Origin: Rhodocyclales bacterium
Lineage (GTDB): Bacteria > Pseudomonadota > Gammaproteobacteria > Burkholderiales > Rhodocyclaceae
Reading direction: 5' to 3'
NCBI GenBank assembly: GCA_016235745.1
Contig: JACRJA010000065.1
Location: forward strand, 62,001-126,000
DNA length: 64,000 nt
Part shown: positions 19,100 through 34,379 of the stretch, piece after piece
Layout: each line of letters begins with the position of its first letter
How positions within the stretch are numbered: the first letter of the stretch is position 1
Notes under the pieces: generated by a model
Database searches by the model: none
Seen by the model: the letters and a program-made list of their open reading frames with translations, nothing else
What the model was told of the DNA's origin: nothing
Program-made: the position numbers and the translations under genes

Positions 19100-21252
19100 T
19101 TCGCGAAGCGAGGGAAAAACGGGGGTTCAGGGCCGAGAGGGGCGTCGCGGCAGGCTGGTCGGGAGTCCTTGCCTTTGGACTTTGCCTGGTCCTGCTCTTG
19201 GGCGGATGGCATCCGGTGAGAGCCCAGGAGCAGAGCGCCCTCCTCAAAGACGTCTCCCTCGTCGAGTCGGGCCAGGGAGGAATGCGCGTCGATTTCGCCT
19301 TCGAGGGGAGCGTCGCCAATCCCTCGCATTTCGCGCTCACCAGCCCGTCGCGCATCGTCATCGATTTTCCCAATGCGAAGAGCCAGTTGGGGGCTCCCTC
19401 GCGCGAGATCAAGCGCAACGGCATCGAACGGATCTACGCGGTCGAGGCGGCCGGCCGCTTGCGCGTCGTCCTCGCCCTGTCGCAGCCGATGACGTACCGC
19501 CTTGCCCCGATCGGCTCGGGCTGGGGCGTGGAGCTCGATGCCGCGGCTGGAGAGGGCGCAGCGAGCAAGGTGCAGGAGACGCTGGCCGCTTATCAGACGC
19601 AGGCAGCCGGAGCTGGGCAATCCCCGGCTGCGGTAGTCGCCGCCCCTTCGATCCTCTCGGCCGACTTTCGGCGGGGAACGAATGGCGAGGGCAAAGTGAT
19701 GGTGAATCTCTCCACTGCCGAGATCGCGCCTGACCTGCGCCGCGCCGGCGAGCGCATCGAGGTCGTCTTCCCCGAGACGGCTCTGCCGCAGGAGCTCTAC
19801 CGGCGCAGCGACGTGACCGATTTCGCCACGCCGGTGCAGAGTTTCCGCTTTGAACGGCGCGGGCGCGACACCGTGCTCGTGATCGAGCCCAAGGGGAACT
19901 GGCAGCACACCGCCTATCAGGCCGACACGCTCTTCGTCGTCGACATCCAGCCCATCCAGGAGGATCCGAACAGGGCGATCGTGGGCCGGCCGCAATACAA
20001 GGGCGAGCGGCTCACCCTCAACTTCCAGAACATCGACGTGCGCGCCGTGCTGCAGGTGCTGGCCGACTTCAGCGGGTTCAACCTCGTCGTCTCCGACACC
20101 GTGCAGGGAACCATCACCCTGCGTCTGGTCGACGTGCCCTGGGATCAAGCCCTCGACATCATCTTGCAGAACAAGAAGCTCGACAAGCGTCAGCAAGGCA
20201 ACGTCATCTGGGTCGCCCCGGCGCAGGAGATCGCCGAGCAGGAGAAAGTGCAGCTCGACGCGTTCAATCAGCGCATCGAGAAGGGGGTGCTGGTCACCGA
20301 GAGTTTTCAGATCAATTACCACTCGGCGGCCGAGATCTACCAGATGATCTCGAATGACAATACCAGCGGCGGCGGAAGTGGCAACACGAAAAAAATGCTC
20401 TCCGACCGCGGCATGGCCACCTTCGACATGCGCACCAACAAGCTCTTCGTCACCGACGTCGAGGAGCGTCTCCAGGCGGTGCGGGAACTCCTGAAGCAGA
20501 TCGACGTGCCGCCGCGCCAGGTGGTGATCGAGGCGCGCATCCTCGAGGTGACGTCGAACTTCGGCAAAGAGATCGGGGCCAGGCTCAATACCGGCGACAG
20601 GCCACTCATTTCGGCCGATTACTTCAATGTCGGGCCGTTCAACCGACCGTTCTACCAGCAGAGCTCGCTGCCTGGGGGTCAGTTCTCGACGTTCGCCTTG
20701 TCGATCTTCAACCGCTCGGCCACGCGTTTCCTCAACCTCGAATTGAATCTGGCCGAGGTCACGGGCAAGAGCCGCATTCTGTCCAATCCGAAGATCATGA
20801 CGGCGAACAACATCGAGGCGCGTATCGCCGTCGGCGATGAGATTCCCTACACGACGACCTCCACGGTCGGCAACATGACCTCGCAGGACGTCCAGTTCAA
20901 GGAGGCGTTACTCGAATTGCGGGTGACTCCGGTGCTCACCCCCGACGGGCGTGTGCGCATGAAGGTGGTCGTGCGCAAAGACCGGGCGGACTTCTCCCGC
21001 TCGGTTCAAGGCAATCCGCCGATCATGAAAAAGGAGGTGACCACGGATGTGCTCGTCGATAACGGAGGCACCGTCGTGCTCGGCGGGCTGTTCGAAGAGA
21101 CCGAGACCAACGTGGTCGATAAAGTGCCGGGGCTGGGTGACATCCCCGTGTTCGGCAACCTCTTCCGCAACAATGCGGATACGACGCAACGCACCGAACT
21201 GATGGTCTTTCTCACGCCGCGCATCGTCGCCGAAGATCTGCGCCTGCGCTGA
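19096..21252 (+). CDS. pilQ: Type IV pilus secretin PilQ
   Basis: AMIN-type N-terminus, NFQNIDVRAVLQVLADFSGFNLVVSDTVQG, IEARILEVTSNFGKEIG, VPGLGDIPVFGNLFRN. Confidence 0.97.
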   Translation: MIREAREKRGFRAERGVAAGWSGVLAFGLCLVLLLGGWHPVRAQEQSALLKDVSLVESGQGGMRVDFAFEGSVANPSHFALTSPSRIVIDFPNAKSQLGAPSREIKRNGIERIYAVEAAGRLRVVLALSQPMTYRLAPIGSGWGVELDAAAGEGAASKVQETLAAYQTQAAGAGQSPAAVVAAPSILSADFRRGTNGEGKVMVNLSTAEIAPDLRRAGERIEVVFPETALPQELYRRSDVTDFATPVQSFRFERRGRDTVLVIEPKGNWQHTAYQADTLFVVDIQPIQEDPNRAIVGRPQYKGERLTLNFQNIDVRAVLQVLADFSGFNLVVSDTVQGTITLRLVDVPWDQALDIILQNKKLDKRQQGNVIWVAPAQEIAEQEKVQLDAFNQRIEKGVLVTESFQINYHSAAEIYQMISNDNTSGGGSGNTKKMLSDRGMATFDMRTNKLFVTDVEERLQAVRELLKQIDVPPRQVVIEARILEVTSNFGKEIGARLNTGDRPLISADYFNVGPFNRPFYQQSSLPGGQFSTFALSIFNRSATRFLNLELNLAEVTGKSRILSNPKIMTANNIEARIAVGDEIPYTTTSTVGNMTSQDVQFKEALLELRVTPVLTPDGRVRMKVVVRKDRADFSRSVQGNPPIMKKEVTTDVLVDNGGTVVLGGLFEETETNVVDKVPGLGDIPVFGNLFRNNADTTQRTELMVFLTPRIVAEDLRLR

Positions 21253-21270
21253 CCCGGCGCGCCCGTCGGC

Positions 21271-21308
21271 AAAAAACCCGCTCTCCCTTGCCGGGAGGCG
21301 GGTTTTTT
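21271..21308 (+). terminator. Rho-independent terminator downstream of pilQ
   Basis: aaaaaacccgc-ctcccttgccgggag-gcgggtttttt stem-loop with T tract. Confidence 0.85.
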
Positions 21309-21317
21309 AGGGCACAG

Positions 21318-21452
21318 CGAACAACCTACTGCGCGGCCGCATGGCGGCGTTGCGCGGTGCTCTCAGGCTCGCCTATCTGCATGATATGTCTCGCCTGCTG
21401 CGCTCCGGGCGCCTTGCCCTGAAGCCCCTCGCGACGGTTTTTCGCGGCGCCC
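21318..21452 (+). repeat. 135-bp interspersed repeat, copy A
   Basis: Reverse complement of 57035-57169 matches with about 7 mismatches counted by eye; ends CGAACAACC ... GGTTTTTCG followed by cggcgccc. Confidence 0.93.
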
Positions 21453-21521
21453 TTTAGCGTCCATGCGGCGACGGTTTTTTTACGGTACACTAGCCTCGAT
21501 CAAGGAACGTGAGCGTATCGG

Positions 21522-22082
21522 GTGGAGCCCATCGTGTTCATCGGGATGATGGGGGCCGGCAAGACGACCGTGGGGCGCAGCTACGCGGCGCGGCACGGGC
21601 TGGCCTTCATCGACAGTGACTTGGAGCTGGAGGCGCGCACCGGCGTCTCCATCCCTACGATCTTTGCCGTCGAAGGTGAGGAGGGATTCCGTGAGCGCGA
21701 GGCGCGTCTGCTCGCCGAGCTGCTCGGCCGCGAGGATCTCGTGCTCGCCACCGGCGGCGGGGTGGTGCTGCGGCCGGAGAACCGGGCGCAGCTGCGCCGC
21801 CGCGGCCTCGTGGTCTATCTGCACGTGCCGCCGGAGGTGCTGTGGGAGCGGCTGCGGCACGATCGCCACCGGCCGCTGCTGCAGGTGCCGCAGCCGAGGC
21901 AGCGCATTTTCGAACTCTACGCCCAGCGCGATCCCCTCTATCGCGAGGTGGCCGACGTCGTGGTCGATGGCGGTCGGCTGAAGCCTGCGGCCATGCTCGC
22001 GCGAGTGGAAGAGGCGGTGCGCGACCGTCTGTCGGGCAAGGGGGAAGGAGCGGTGGTGACCGAAGGAGAGCGGGATGCGTGA
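21522..22082 (+). CDS. aroK: Shikimate kinase
   Basis: [12 protein letters not shown] Walker [43 protein letters not shown] start. Confidence 0.95.
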   Translation: MEPIVFIGMMGAGKTTVGRSYAARHGLAFIDSDLELEARTGVSIPTIFAVEGEEGFREREARLLAELLGREDLVLATGGGVVLRPENRAQLRRRGLVVYLHVPPEVLWERLRHDRHRPLLQVPQPRQRIFELYAQRDPLYREVADVVVDGGRLKPAAMLARVEEAVRDRLSGKGEGAVVTEGERDA

Positions 22083-23154
22083 GCTGGCCGTCGATCTGGG
22101 TGAGCGGTCTTATCCTATTTTCATTGGCTCCGGCCTGCTTGCGGCCCACGAGCTGCTGTTGCCGCACCTGGATCAGCCGCGCGCGGTGCTCGTCACCAAC
22201 GAGACGGTGGCGCCGCTCTATCTCGGGCGGGTGGCGGCGATGCTCGAGCGCCACGCGGTGCGCGTCGACCCGGTGGTGCTGCCCGACGGAGAGCAGTACA
22301 AGAACTGGCAGACCCTGGAGAAAATCTACGATACCCTCGTCGATACCCGCGCCGAGCGCACCACCCCCCTCATCGCCCTGGGCGGGGGCGTGATCGGGGA
22401 CATGACCGGCTTCGCCGCCGCCACCTGGCAGCGCGGCGCGCCTTTCGTGCAGCTTCCCACCACCCTGCTCGCGCAGGTCGATTCCTCGGTGGGGGGCAAG
22501 ACGGCGATCAATCATCCGCGCGGCAAGAACATGATCGGGGCTTTCCATCAGCCGCGCGCGGTGCTCATCGATATCGACACCCTCGCTACCTTGCCGCTGC
22601 GCGAGCTGCGCGCGGGGCTCGCCGAGGTGATCAAGTACGGGCTCATCCGGGATGCCGCCTTCTTCGAGTGGCTCGAGGGGCACATGGAGGCGTTGCTCGC
22701 GCTGGAGCCGGGGCCGGTAGCCTTCGCCATCGAGCGTTGCTGCCGCAACAAGGCCGAGGTGGTGGCGGCCGACGAGACCGAGCGCGGCGAACGGGCGTTG
22801 CTGAACCTGGGACACACCTTCGGCCACGCGATCGAGACGGGGACGGGCTACGTCGGCTGGCTGCACGGCGAGGCGGTGGCCGTGGGAATGCTGATGGCGG
22901 CCGAGGTGTCGCTGCGCCTGGGCTGGCTCGACGAGGATGAGCTCGCGCGCATCGAGGGACTCTTGATCCGGGCCGGCCTCCCCGTGCGGGGGCCGGGCTT
23001 GCCGGTGGATGAGATGCTGCACTGGATGGCCGGAGACAAGAAAGTGAGCGGCGGGTGCCTGCGGCTGGTGCTGCTGCAGGGCATCGGCCGCGCGCTGGTG
23101 ACGGCAGAGGTCCCGCCGGCGCTCTTGCGCGCGGCGATCGAAGCCAGGCGCTGA
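22075..23154 (+). CDS. aroB: 3-dehydroquinate synthase
   Basis: [58 protein letters not shown]. Confidence 0.97.
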   Translation: MRELAVDLGERSYPIFIGSGLLAAHELLLPHLDQPRAVLVTNETVAPLYLGRVAAMLERHAVRVDPVVLPDGEQYKNWQTLEKIYDTLVDTRAERTTPLIALGGGVIGDMTGFAAATWQRGAPFVQLPTTLLAQVDSSVGGKTAINHPRGKNMIGAFHQPRAVLIDIDTLATLPLRELRAGLAEVIKYGLIRDAAFFEWLEGHMEALLALEPGPVAFAIERCCRNKAEVVAADETERGERALLNLGHTFGHAIETGTGYVGWLHGEAVAVGMLMAAEVSLRLGWLDEDELARIEGLLIRAGLPVRGPGLPVDEMLHWMAGDKKVSGGCLRLVLLQGIGRALVTAEVPPALLRAAIEARR

Positions 23155-23155
23155 G

Positions 23156-24274
23156 ATGCTCGCGCCTTACGCGGTCCAGGAGACGGCGAGCTGCGGCCGC
23201 CGTCATCCCGAGCCGAGCGCGGCGCCGCGCAGCGAATTCCAGCGCGACCGCGACCGCATCGTGCATTCGAGCGCCTTTCGCCGGCTGGAATACAAGACCC
23301 AGGTTTTCGTCAATCACGTGGGGGACCACTTCCGCACGCGGCTCACCCATTCGCTGGAAGTGGCGCAGATCGGGCGATCGATCGCCCAGATGCTGGCGGT
23401 CAACGACGTGCTGGTCGAGGCGATCACGCTGGCGCACGACCTGGGGCACACCCCTTTCGGGCACGCCGGGCAGGAGGCGCTCGACGAGTGCATGAAGGAT
23501 GAGGGCGGCTTCGAACACAACTTGCAGTCCTTGCGCATCGTCGACGAACTCGAGGAGAAGTATGCCGAATTCGACGGGCTCAACCTCATGTTCGAGACGC
23601 GCGAGGGCATCCTGAAGCACTGCCGGCCGGAACACTGGGCCCGCCTGGGGGAGGTGGCCGAGCGGTTTCGCCGCGATCTGCGGCCTTCGCTGGAAGCCCA
23701 GATCGCCAACCTCGCCGACGAGCTCGCCTACAACAACCACGACATCGACGACGGCCTGCGCTCGGGGCTCCTCACCCTGGATGCCCTCGAGTCGGTGCCG
23801 ATCTTCGCGCGCACGCGCGCCGAGGTGCAGGCGCGCTATCCGGGTCTGGAGCGCAAGCGCCTCATCCATGAAACGATCCGCCGCATGATCTCGCTCATGG
23901 TGCTCGATCTCGTCGAGGAGAGCCGGCGGCGCATCGCCGAAGCCGATCCTGCCTGCGTCGAGGACGTGCGCCGCGCGCCGCCGCTCGTGCAGCATTCGAG
24001 CGCGATGCGCGAGGAAGTGGCGCTGCTCAAGCGCTTTCTCTTCCTTCAGCTCTACCGCCATCCGCGGGTGGTCGACATGAACCGCCGCGCGCAGCGCATC
24101 GTTCGCGAACTCTTCGCCGCCTATGCCGCCGATCCTTCCCTGCTACCCGAGACGCACCGGCGCCGTTTCGCCGAGAAAGGCCGGCGCGCGCTGGCCGATT
24201 ACATCGCTGGAATGACGGATCGCTATGCGGTGCGCGAGCACCGCCGGCTCTTCGGCCTGGAAGAGCCGTTCTGA
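23156..24274 (+). CDS. dgt: Deoxyguanosinetriphosphate triphosphohydrolase-like protein
   Basis: HD motif AHDLGHTPFGHAGQEAL; FQRDRDRIVHSSAFRRLEYKTQVF. Confidence 0.94.
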   Translation: MLAPYAVQETASCGRRHPEPSAAPRSEFQRDRDRIVHSSAFRRLEYKTQVFVNHVGDHFRTRLTHSLEVAQIGRSIAQMLAVNDVLVEAITLAHDLGHTPFGHAGQEALDECMKDEGGFEHNLQSLRIVDELEEKYAEFDGLNLMFETREGILKHCRPEHWARLGEVAERFRRDLRPSLEAQIANLADELAYNNHDIDDGLRSGLLTLDALESVPIFARTRAEVQARYPGLERKRLIHETIRRMISLMVLDLVEESRRRIAEADPACVEDVRRAPPLVQHSSAMREEVALLKRFLFLQLYRHPRVVDMNRRAQRIVRELFAAYAADPSLLPETHRRRFAEKGRRALADYIAGMTDRYAVREHRRLFGLEEPF

Positions 24275-24332
24275 CCCTGCCCGCTGCTTTCGACCACGAA
24301 AAGATCGGGGACAAATTTTTCTTTCGCCGATC

Positions 24333-24361
24333 TTGATCGTCAGGTCCTTCGACGGTATAGT
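24333..24361 (+). promoter_or_regulatory. Putative sigma70 promoter for gltBD
   Basis: TTGATC (24333-24338) - 17 bp - TATAGT (24356-24361) upstream of gltB. Confidence 0.65.
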
Positions 24362-24493
24362 GTTTCGCCCGCTTTTTTTCGGCGCCAAGCCTCGCCGCCC
24401 GTGCTCCATCCTCCGCGAGGCGCGGCTTTGCTGCGCCGGATCAGCGCGCCCTTCTTTTCACCTCATTGGATCCGAGCCGAGGAAAGCCTGACC

Positions 24494-29173
<4,680 letters not shown>

Positions 29174-29196
29174 TTCCCTCTGGAGAGTGCAAAGAA

Positions 29197-30663
29197 ATGG
29201 GCAAACCCACCGGTTTTCTCGAATACCGCCGCGTCGCGGAAGCCTACGATCCGGTCCCGGAGCGGATCCGGTATTACAAGGAGTTCGTGCATCGTCTCTC
29301 GGAGAGCGAGGCGACGATCCAGGGCGCGCGCTGCATGGACTGCGGCATCCCGTTTTGCCACAACGGCTGCCCGGTGAATAACCTCATCCCGGACTGGAAC
29401 GATCTCGTCTATCGCAAGCGCTGGCGCGAGGGCTGGAACGCGCTCGATGCGACGAACAACTTTCCCGAATTCACCGGGCGCGTGTGTCCGGCGCCGTGCG
29501 AGGCGGCCTGTACGCTCAACATCAACGATGATGCCGTCGGCATCAAGTCGATCGAACGCTTCCTCGTCGATCTCGCCTGGGAGCGCGGCTGGGTGCTGCC
29601 GCATCCGCCCAAGCGCAAGACGGGCAAGAAAGTCGCGGTGGTGGGTTCCGGTCCGGCGGGGCTCGCGGCGGCGCAGCAGCTGGCGCGCGCCGGGCACGAG
29701 GTGACGCTCTTCGAGAAGAACGACCGCATCGGTGGTCTTCTGCGGTACGGTATCCCCGACTTCAAGCTGGAGAAATGGCTCATCGACCGGCGGCTGGCGC
29801 AGATGGAGGCCGAAGGGGTGCGGTTTCGTACCGGCGTGCTCGTCGGGGCGGCGGAGACGCCAGCCGCGATCCAGAATGCGGCCAAGAGCTTCGTCTCCGC
29901 CGAGGAGCTGCGCCGTGAGTTCGACGCGGTGGTGCTCGCCGCGGGCTCGGAGGTGCCGCGGGATCTGCCGGTGCCGGGACGCGAGCTCGAAGGCGTCTAC
30001 TTCGCCCTGCAGTTCCTCATTCCGCAAAACCGGGAGGTGGCGGGCGACGCGCCCAATCCGATCTCGGCCAAGGGCAAGCACGTGGTGGTGATCGGCGGCG
30101 GCGACACCGGCGCCGACTGTGTCGGCACGGCCATCCGCCACGGCGCCAAGTCGGTGACCCAGCTCGAACTCATGCCGCGTCCGCCCGAGCAGGAGGACAA
30201 GGCCCTCACCTGGCCGTACTGGCCGAACAAGCTGCGTACCTCGACCTCGCACCTAGAGGGGGAGGTGAAACGCGAGTTCGCCGTGCTCACCAAGGCCTTC
30301 CTCGGTGAGAATGGCCGCGTGCGGGCGCTGCGCCTGGCGCGGCTCGACTGGAGCGGGGGGCAGATGAAAGAGATTCCGGGTTCGGAATTCGAGATTCCTG
30401 CCGATCTCGTGCTGCTCGCCATGGGCTTCACTCATCCGCTCGGGGCGCTGCTCGAAGCCTTCGGGGTGGAGAAGGATGCGCGCGGCAACGCCGCCGCTCC
30501 CACCGAGGGCCTGCAGGCCTACGCCACCAGCGTGCCGGGCGTGTTCGCTGCCGGCGACGTGCGCCGCGGTCAATCGCTGATCGTCTGGGCGATCCGCGAA
30601 GGGCGGCAGGCGGCGCGCGCGGTCGATCTCTACCTGATGGGCGAGAGCGTCCTGCCGGCCTGA
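29197..30663 (+). CDS. gltD: Glutamate synthase small subunit
   Basis: [70 protein letters not shown]. Confidence 0.97.
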   Translation: MGKPTGFLEYRRVAEAYDPVPERIRYYKEFVHRLSESEATIQGARCMDCGIPFCHNGCPVNNLIPDWNDLVYRKRWREGWNALDATNNFPEFTGRVCPAPCEAACTLNINDDAVGIKSIERFLVDLAWERGWVLPHPPKRKTGKKVAVVGSGPAGLAAAQQLARAGHEVTLFEKNDRIGGLLRYGIPDFKLEKWLIDRRLAQMEAEGVRFRTGVLVGAAETPAAIQNAAKSFVSAEELRREFDAVVLAAGSEVPRDLPVPGRELEGVYFALQFLIPQNREVAGDAPNPISAKGKHVVVIGGGDTGADCVGTAIRHGAKSVTQLELMPRPPEQEDKALTWPYWPNKLRTSTSHLEGEVKREFAVLTKAFLGENGRVRALRLARLDWSGGQMKEIPGSEFEIPADLVLLAMGFTHPLGALLEAFGVEKDARGNAAAPTEGLQAYATSVPGVFAAGDVRRGQSLIVWAIREGRQAARAVDLYLMGESVLPA

Positions 30664-30691
30664 GGCGGCGGGGTTCGTCGCGAATCCCGAG

Positions 30692-30726
30692 GAAGCCGGT
30701 CGCTTTCGTGGCCGGCTTCGTTTTTT
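30692..30726 (+). terminator. Rho-independent terminator downstream of gltD
   Basis: gaagccgg-tcgctttcgtgg-ccggcttc followed by gtttttt. Confidence 0.8.
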
Positions 30727-30738
30727 GCCGGAGTAAGC

Positions 30739-31938
30739 ATGAACGATCGACTCTCGCGCAGCGAACGGATGGTGGTGGTGCGGCTCGCGGCGGTATTCGC
30801 GCTGCGCATGCTGGGGCTTTTCCTCATCCTGCCGGTGTTCGCCGAACATGCCCGGCATTTGCCCGGTGGCGAGGACCGGGCAGCGATCGGGCTGGCGATC
30901 GGCATCTACGGTCTCACCCAGGCCGCCTTGTTGATCCCGTTTGGCGCCGCCTCCGACCGCTTCGGGCGCAAGCCGGTGATCGTCGCCGGGCTGGCGCTCT
31001 TCGTGGTGGGCAGCCTCGTGGCCGCGTTTGCGCCCGACCTGCGCTGGCTCACCTGGGGGCGGGCCTTGCAGGGCGCGGGGGCGGTCTCGGCGGCCGTCAC
31101 CGCCCTGGTGGCCGATCTCACGCCCGAGACGCATCGCACGCGGGCCATGGCCATGATCGGTTCGACCATCGGCCTCAGCTTCGCCCTCTCGCTGGTGCTG
31201 GGGCCGGCGCTCTACGGCCTGGTGGGCATGCGCGGCATTTTCCTGCTCACGGGGCTACTCGCTGCCGGCGCGGCGGTGATGGTCTGGCGCGGCGTGCCCA
31301 CCCCGCAGCGTGCCGCCGTGCCCGCGGCGGCGCCGCGTACCTCGCTGTGGGCGGCGCTCAAGGACGCGCGCCTGCTGCGGCTCGATGCCGGTGTTTTTCT
31401 CCTGCACTTCATCCAGATGGCGATGTGGGTGGTGGTGCCCAGTGCGCTGGTTTCGCGGGGGGGATTGCCGCTCGAGCGTCACTGGGGCGTCTATCTGGCG
31501 GCGGTGCTCGTTTCCTTCGCGGTGATGGTGCCGGCCATCGTCTTCGCCGAACGGCATGCTCGCCTGAAGCCGGTCTATCTGGCCGCCATTGCCCTGCTCG
31601 TCGTGGTGCAGCTTGGGTTTGCCTTATGGGCGAACGACTTGTGGACGATGGGCCTATGGCTCACGGGGTTTTTCGTCGCGTTCAACATCCTGGAAGCGAC
31701 GCAGCCTTCCTGGGTGTCGCGCATCGCGCCGCCGCAACGCAAAGGAGCGGTGCTCGGCGTCTATAATACTTTGCAATCTCTGGGACTTTTTTGCGGCGGC
31801 TGGGCGGGGGGGCTGATCGCTCAGCACCTCGCACCGGGAGCGATCCACTGGGTGGCGGCGGCGCTCGCCCTCGCGTGGTATGCTTTGAGCCTCGGGCTTC
31901 AGCCGCCGGCAAATCCGCGGGATTCCCATCATTCATGA
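30739..31938 (+). CDS. MFS transporter
   Basis: 12 TM-like segments; [31 protein letters not shown] motif. Confidence 0.92.
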   Translation: MNDRLSRSERMVVVRLAAVFALRMLGLFLILPVFAEHARHLPGGEDRAAIGLAIGIYGLTQAALLIPFGAASDRFGRKPVIVAGLALFVVGSLVAAFAPDLRWLTWGRALQGAGAVSAAVTALVADLTPETHRTRAMAMIGSTIGLSFALSLVLGPALYGLVGMRGIFLLTGLLAAGAAVMVWRGVPTPQRAAVPAAAPRTSLWAALKDARLLRLDAGVFLLHFIQMAMWVVVPSALVSRGGLPLERHWGVYLAAVLVSFAVMVPAIVFAERHARLKPVYLAAIALLVVVQLGFALWANDLWTMGLWLTGFFVAFNILEATQPSWVSRIAPPQRKGAVLGVYNTLQSLGLFCGGWAGGLIAQHLAPGAIHWVAAALALAWYALSLGLQPPANPRDSHHS

Positions 31939-31951
31939 AGAGGACGAAACG

Positions 31952-32428
31952 ATGGCATCGGTCAACAAAGTGATCCTGATCGGCAATCTCGGCCGAGACC
32001 CCGAAACGCGCTATATGCCCAGCGGCGAGGCGGTGTGCACCTTCTCCGTCGCCACCAGCGAGACCTGGAAGGACAAAGCCACGGGCGAGCGCAAGGAAGC
32101 CACCGAGTGGCACCGGGTGGTGTTCTTCGGCCGCCAGGCGGAGATCGCCGCACAGTACCTGCGCAAAGGCTCGTCGGTCTATATCGAAGGGAGCCTGCGT
32201 ACGCGCAAATGGACCGACCAGAGTGGCCAAGAGCGCTATACCACCGAAATTCGCGGCGACGTGATGCGCATGCTCGGTTCGCGCGGTGGTGCCGGAGCCG
32301 GTGCCGATGCGCCGATGGAAGAGGGCGCTCCTTCGCCTTCTGCGGCATCACGGCAGAGCGCACAGTCTGCGCCGGCGGCCAAAAAAGGGTTCGACAATGG
32401 GTTTGAGGAAGACGACATCCCCTTCTAG
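31952..32428 (+). CDS. ssb: Single-stranded DNA-binding protein
   Basis: [37 protein letters not shown]; acidic tail ...FEEDDIPF. Confidence 0.98.
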   Translation: MASVNKVILIGNLGRDPETRYMPSGEAVCTFSVATSETWKDKATGERKEATEWHRVVFFGRQAEIAAQYLRKGSSVYIEGSLRTRKWTDQSGQERYTTEIRGDVMRMLGSRGGAGAGADAPMEEGAPSPSAASRQSAQSAPAAKKGFDNGFEEDDIPF

Positions 32429-32436
32429 CAAATTTG

Positions 32437-32547
32437 GCGGTGAGTTCCACCGTGTCCGCCTGTGGAGAGGAAGGCTCTGGCCTTGGGCGCAAGCTCGAGA
32501 CGAAATCGGCCTCGGTGAAGCAGGAACTCAGCACTGAACCCGTTTAG
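32437..32547 (+). pseudogene. Apparent C-terminal remnant of IS200/IS605-family TnpB (transposase-associated RNA-guided nuclease)
   Basis: Start-less frame reads AVSSTVSACGEEGSGLGRKLETKSASVKQELSTEPV*, resembling TnpB C-termini (ACGEE..GLGRK..KSASVKQE); no upstream TnpB sequence, abuts ssb stop at 32428. Confidence 0.6.
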
Positions 32548-32670
32548 ATAGTTCTAGACGGTTTGGGTAGATCTGAGAGAACGGCGTATGAATCACGGAA
32601 TCGAGGAACCCGGCAAGTGCGGCGACCCTAAAGAGTCGGGGCGGAACCTGCCAGGCGAAAGGGGGCAGCG

Positions 32671-33630
32671 GTGGACTATGTGATCGCACACGAGGACGGG
32701 GTGCTCACCGTCGATACGGGCTATCTGCGCCCGGGTTTGGCGGCGGTGCACCTGATCGTACAGGACGGACGGGCGGCGGTGGTCGACACCGGGGTGAATG
32801 CCTCGATACCGCGGGTGCTGGAAGCGCTGGCGGCGAGCCACGTTCCTCCTCAGGCGGTGGACTATGTCCTGCTCACGCACGTGCATCTGGATCATGCCGG
32901 CGGAACGGGGCACCTCATGGCGGCTCTGCCCAACGCCCGGCTGGTGGTGCATCCGCGCGGGGCGCGCCACATGATCGATCCGTCGCGCTTGTGGCAGGCG
33001 GCCGCCGCCGTCTATGGCGAAGCCGAAACGTACGCGATGTACGGGCATCTCGTGCCGGTGCCGCCCGAACGGGTGATCGCCGTGGAGGACGGGCAAACTT
33101 TCCTGCTCGGATCTCGTCCGCTGACGCTCTGGCATACGCCGGGGCATGCACGCCACCATGTCGTGATCCACGATCCGGTAGCGGAGGCCGTTTTCACGGG
33201 GGATACGTTCGGTATCTCGTACCGTGAGCTGGACGTGGCGGGACGGGCGTCGGTGATCCCGACCACCACCCCCAGCGAATTCGAGCCGGAAGCGCTCCAT
33301 GCTTCCATCGACCGGATCCTTGCCGCCCGCCCTTCGGCCGCCTATCTGACGCACTTTGGCCGGGTGCGCGAACTGGAGCGCTTGGCCGCGGATCTGCATC
33401 GCCTGATCGACGCCTACGTGGAAGTCGCCCGGGCGGCGCGCGGTGAAGGAGTGGCGCGGCACCTGGAAATCCTCGGCGGGCTCGACGCCTTGATGCAGGA
33501 GGAGGCGGAGCGGCAAGGCTGGCCGTTGCGCGGGGAAGCGCTCACCGAGTTCCTGCACATGGACATGGAGCTCAACGCCCAAGGCTTGGGCGTGTGGCTG
33601 GACCAGCAGCGGCGCAAAGGTTCCGGATGA
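32671..33630 (+). CDS. MBL-fold metallo-hydrolase
   Basis: LLTHVHLDHAGGTG HxHxDH motif; HTPGHARHHVVIHDP; FTGDTFG; GTG start. Confidence 0.9.
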   Translation: MDYVIAHEDGVLTVDTGYLRPGLAAVHLIVQDGRAAVVDTGVNASIPRVLEALAASHVPPQAVDYVLLTHVHLDHAGGTGHLMAALPNARLVVHPRGARHMIDPSRLWQAAAAVYGEAETYAMYGHLVPVPPERVIAVEDGQTFLLGSRPLTLWHTPGHARHHVVIHDPVAEAVFTGDTFGISYRELDVAGRASVIPTTTPSEFEPEALHASIDRILAARPSAAYLTHFGRVRELERLAADLHRLIDAYVEVARAARGEGVARHLEILGGLDALMQEEAERQGWPLRGEALTEFLHMDMELNAQGLGVWLDQQRRKGSG

Positions 33631-34379
33631 GCGAGGCCGTCGACCTCGAACGGCGTTTCGGCGGCATCGAGCGTCTCTATGGCCAGGGGGTGCTGGCCCG
33701 ACTGCAGCGCTGCAAGGTGGCGGTGGTCGGGGTGGGCGGAGTCGGCTCTTGGGCGGCCGAAGCGCTCGCGCGCAGCGGCGTGGGAAGCTTGCGCCTCATC
33801 GACCTCGACGTGGTGGCAGAATCGAACTGCAACCGGCAGCTGCATGCGCTCTCTTCGACGCTGGGGCGCGCCAAGGTGGAGGTGATGGCCGAGCGCTTGC
33901 GCGACATCAATCCCCTGCTGTCGTGCGAGCCGGTCGACGACTTTCTCACGCCGCAGAATTGCGCCTCGCTCATCGCCGGGATGGACGCGGTGATCGACGC
34001 CATCGACGCGGTGCGCGCCAAGGCGGCGCTGGCTGCGCAGTGCCGGGCGCAGGGGATTTTCCTCGTGATGACGGGCGCGGCCGGCGGCAAGCGTGACCCG
34101 GCGCGGCTCGAGTCGGCCGATCTCGCGCAGACGGTGCAAGATCCGCTGCTCGCCAAGACGCGGGCCTTGCTGCGCCGGGAATACGGCTTTCCCCGCGGCC
34201 GGGAGCGCTTCGGCGTGCCGGCGGTCTTTTCTTCCGAGTCCGTGCGCCGCGATGCCCAATGCGATGCGCGCGCCGGGCTCGCCTGTGCCGGCTACGGCTC
34301 GAGCATGATGATGACCGCGGCGATGGGTTTGATCGCTGCCGAGCGCGTCGTCGCGCACTTGGTGCAGGAGGGGCGATGA
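33627..34379 (+). CDS. tcdA: tRNA threonylcarbamoyladenosine dehydratase (TcdA/CsdL, ThiF/E1-like)
   Basis: RFGGIERLYGQGVLARLQRCKVAVVGVGGVGSWAAEALARSGVG; DAIDAVRAKAAL. Confidence 0.93.
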   Translation: MSEAVDLERRFGGIERLYGQGVLARLQRCKVAVVGVGGVGSWAAEALARSGVGSLRLIDLDVVAESNCNRQLHALSSTLGRAKVEVMAERLRDINPLLSCEPVDDFLTPQNCASLIAGMDAVIDAIDAVRAKAALAAQCRAQGIFLVMTGAAGGKRDPARLESADLAQTVQDPLLAKTRALLRREYGFPRGRERFGVPAVFSSESVRRDAQCDARAGLACAGYGSSMMMTAAMGLIAAERVVAHLVQEGR

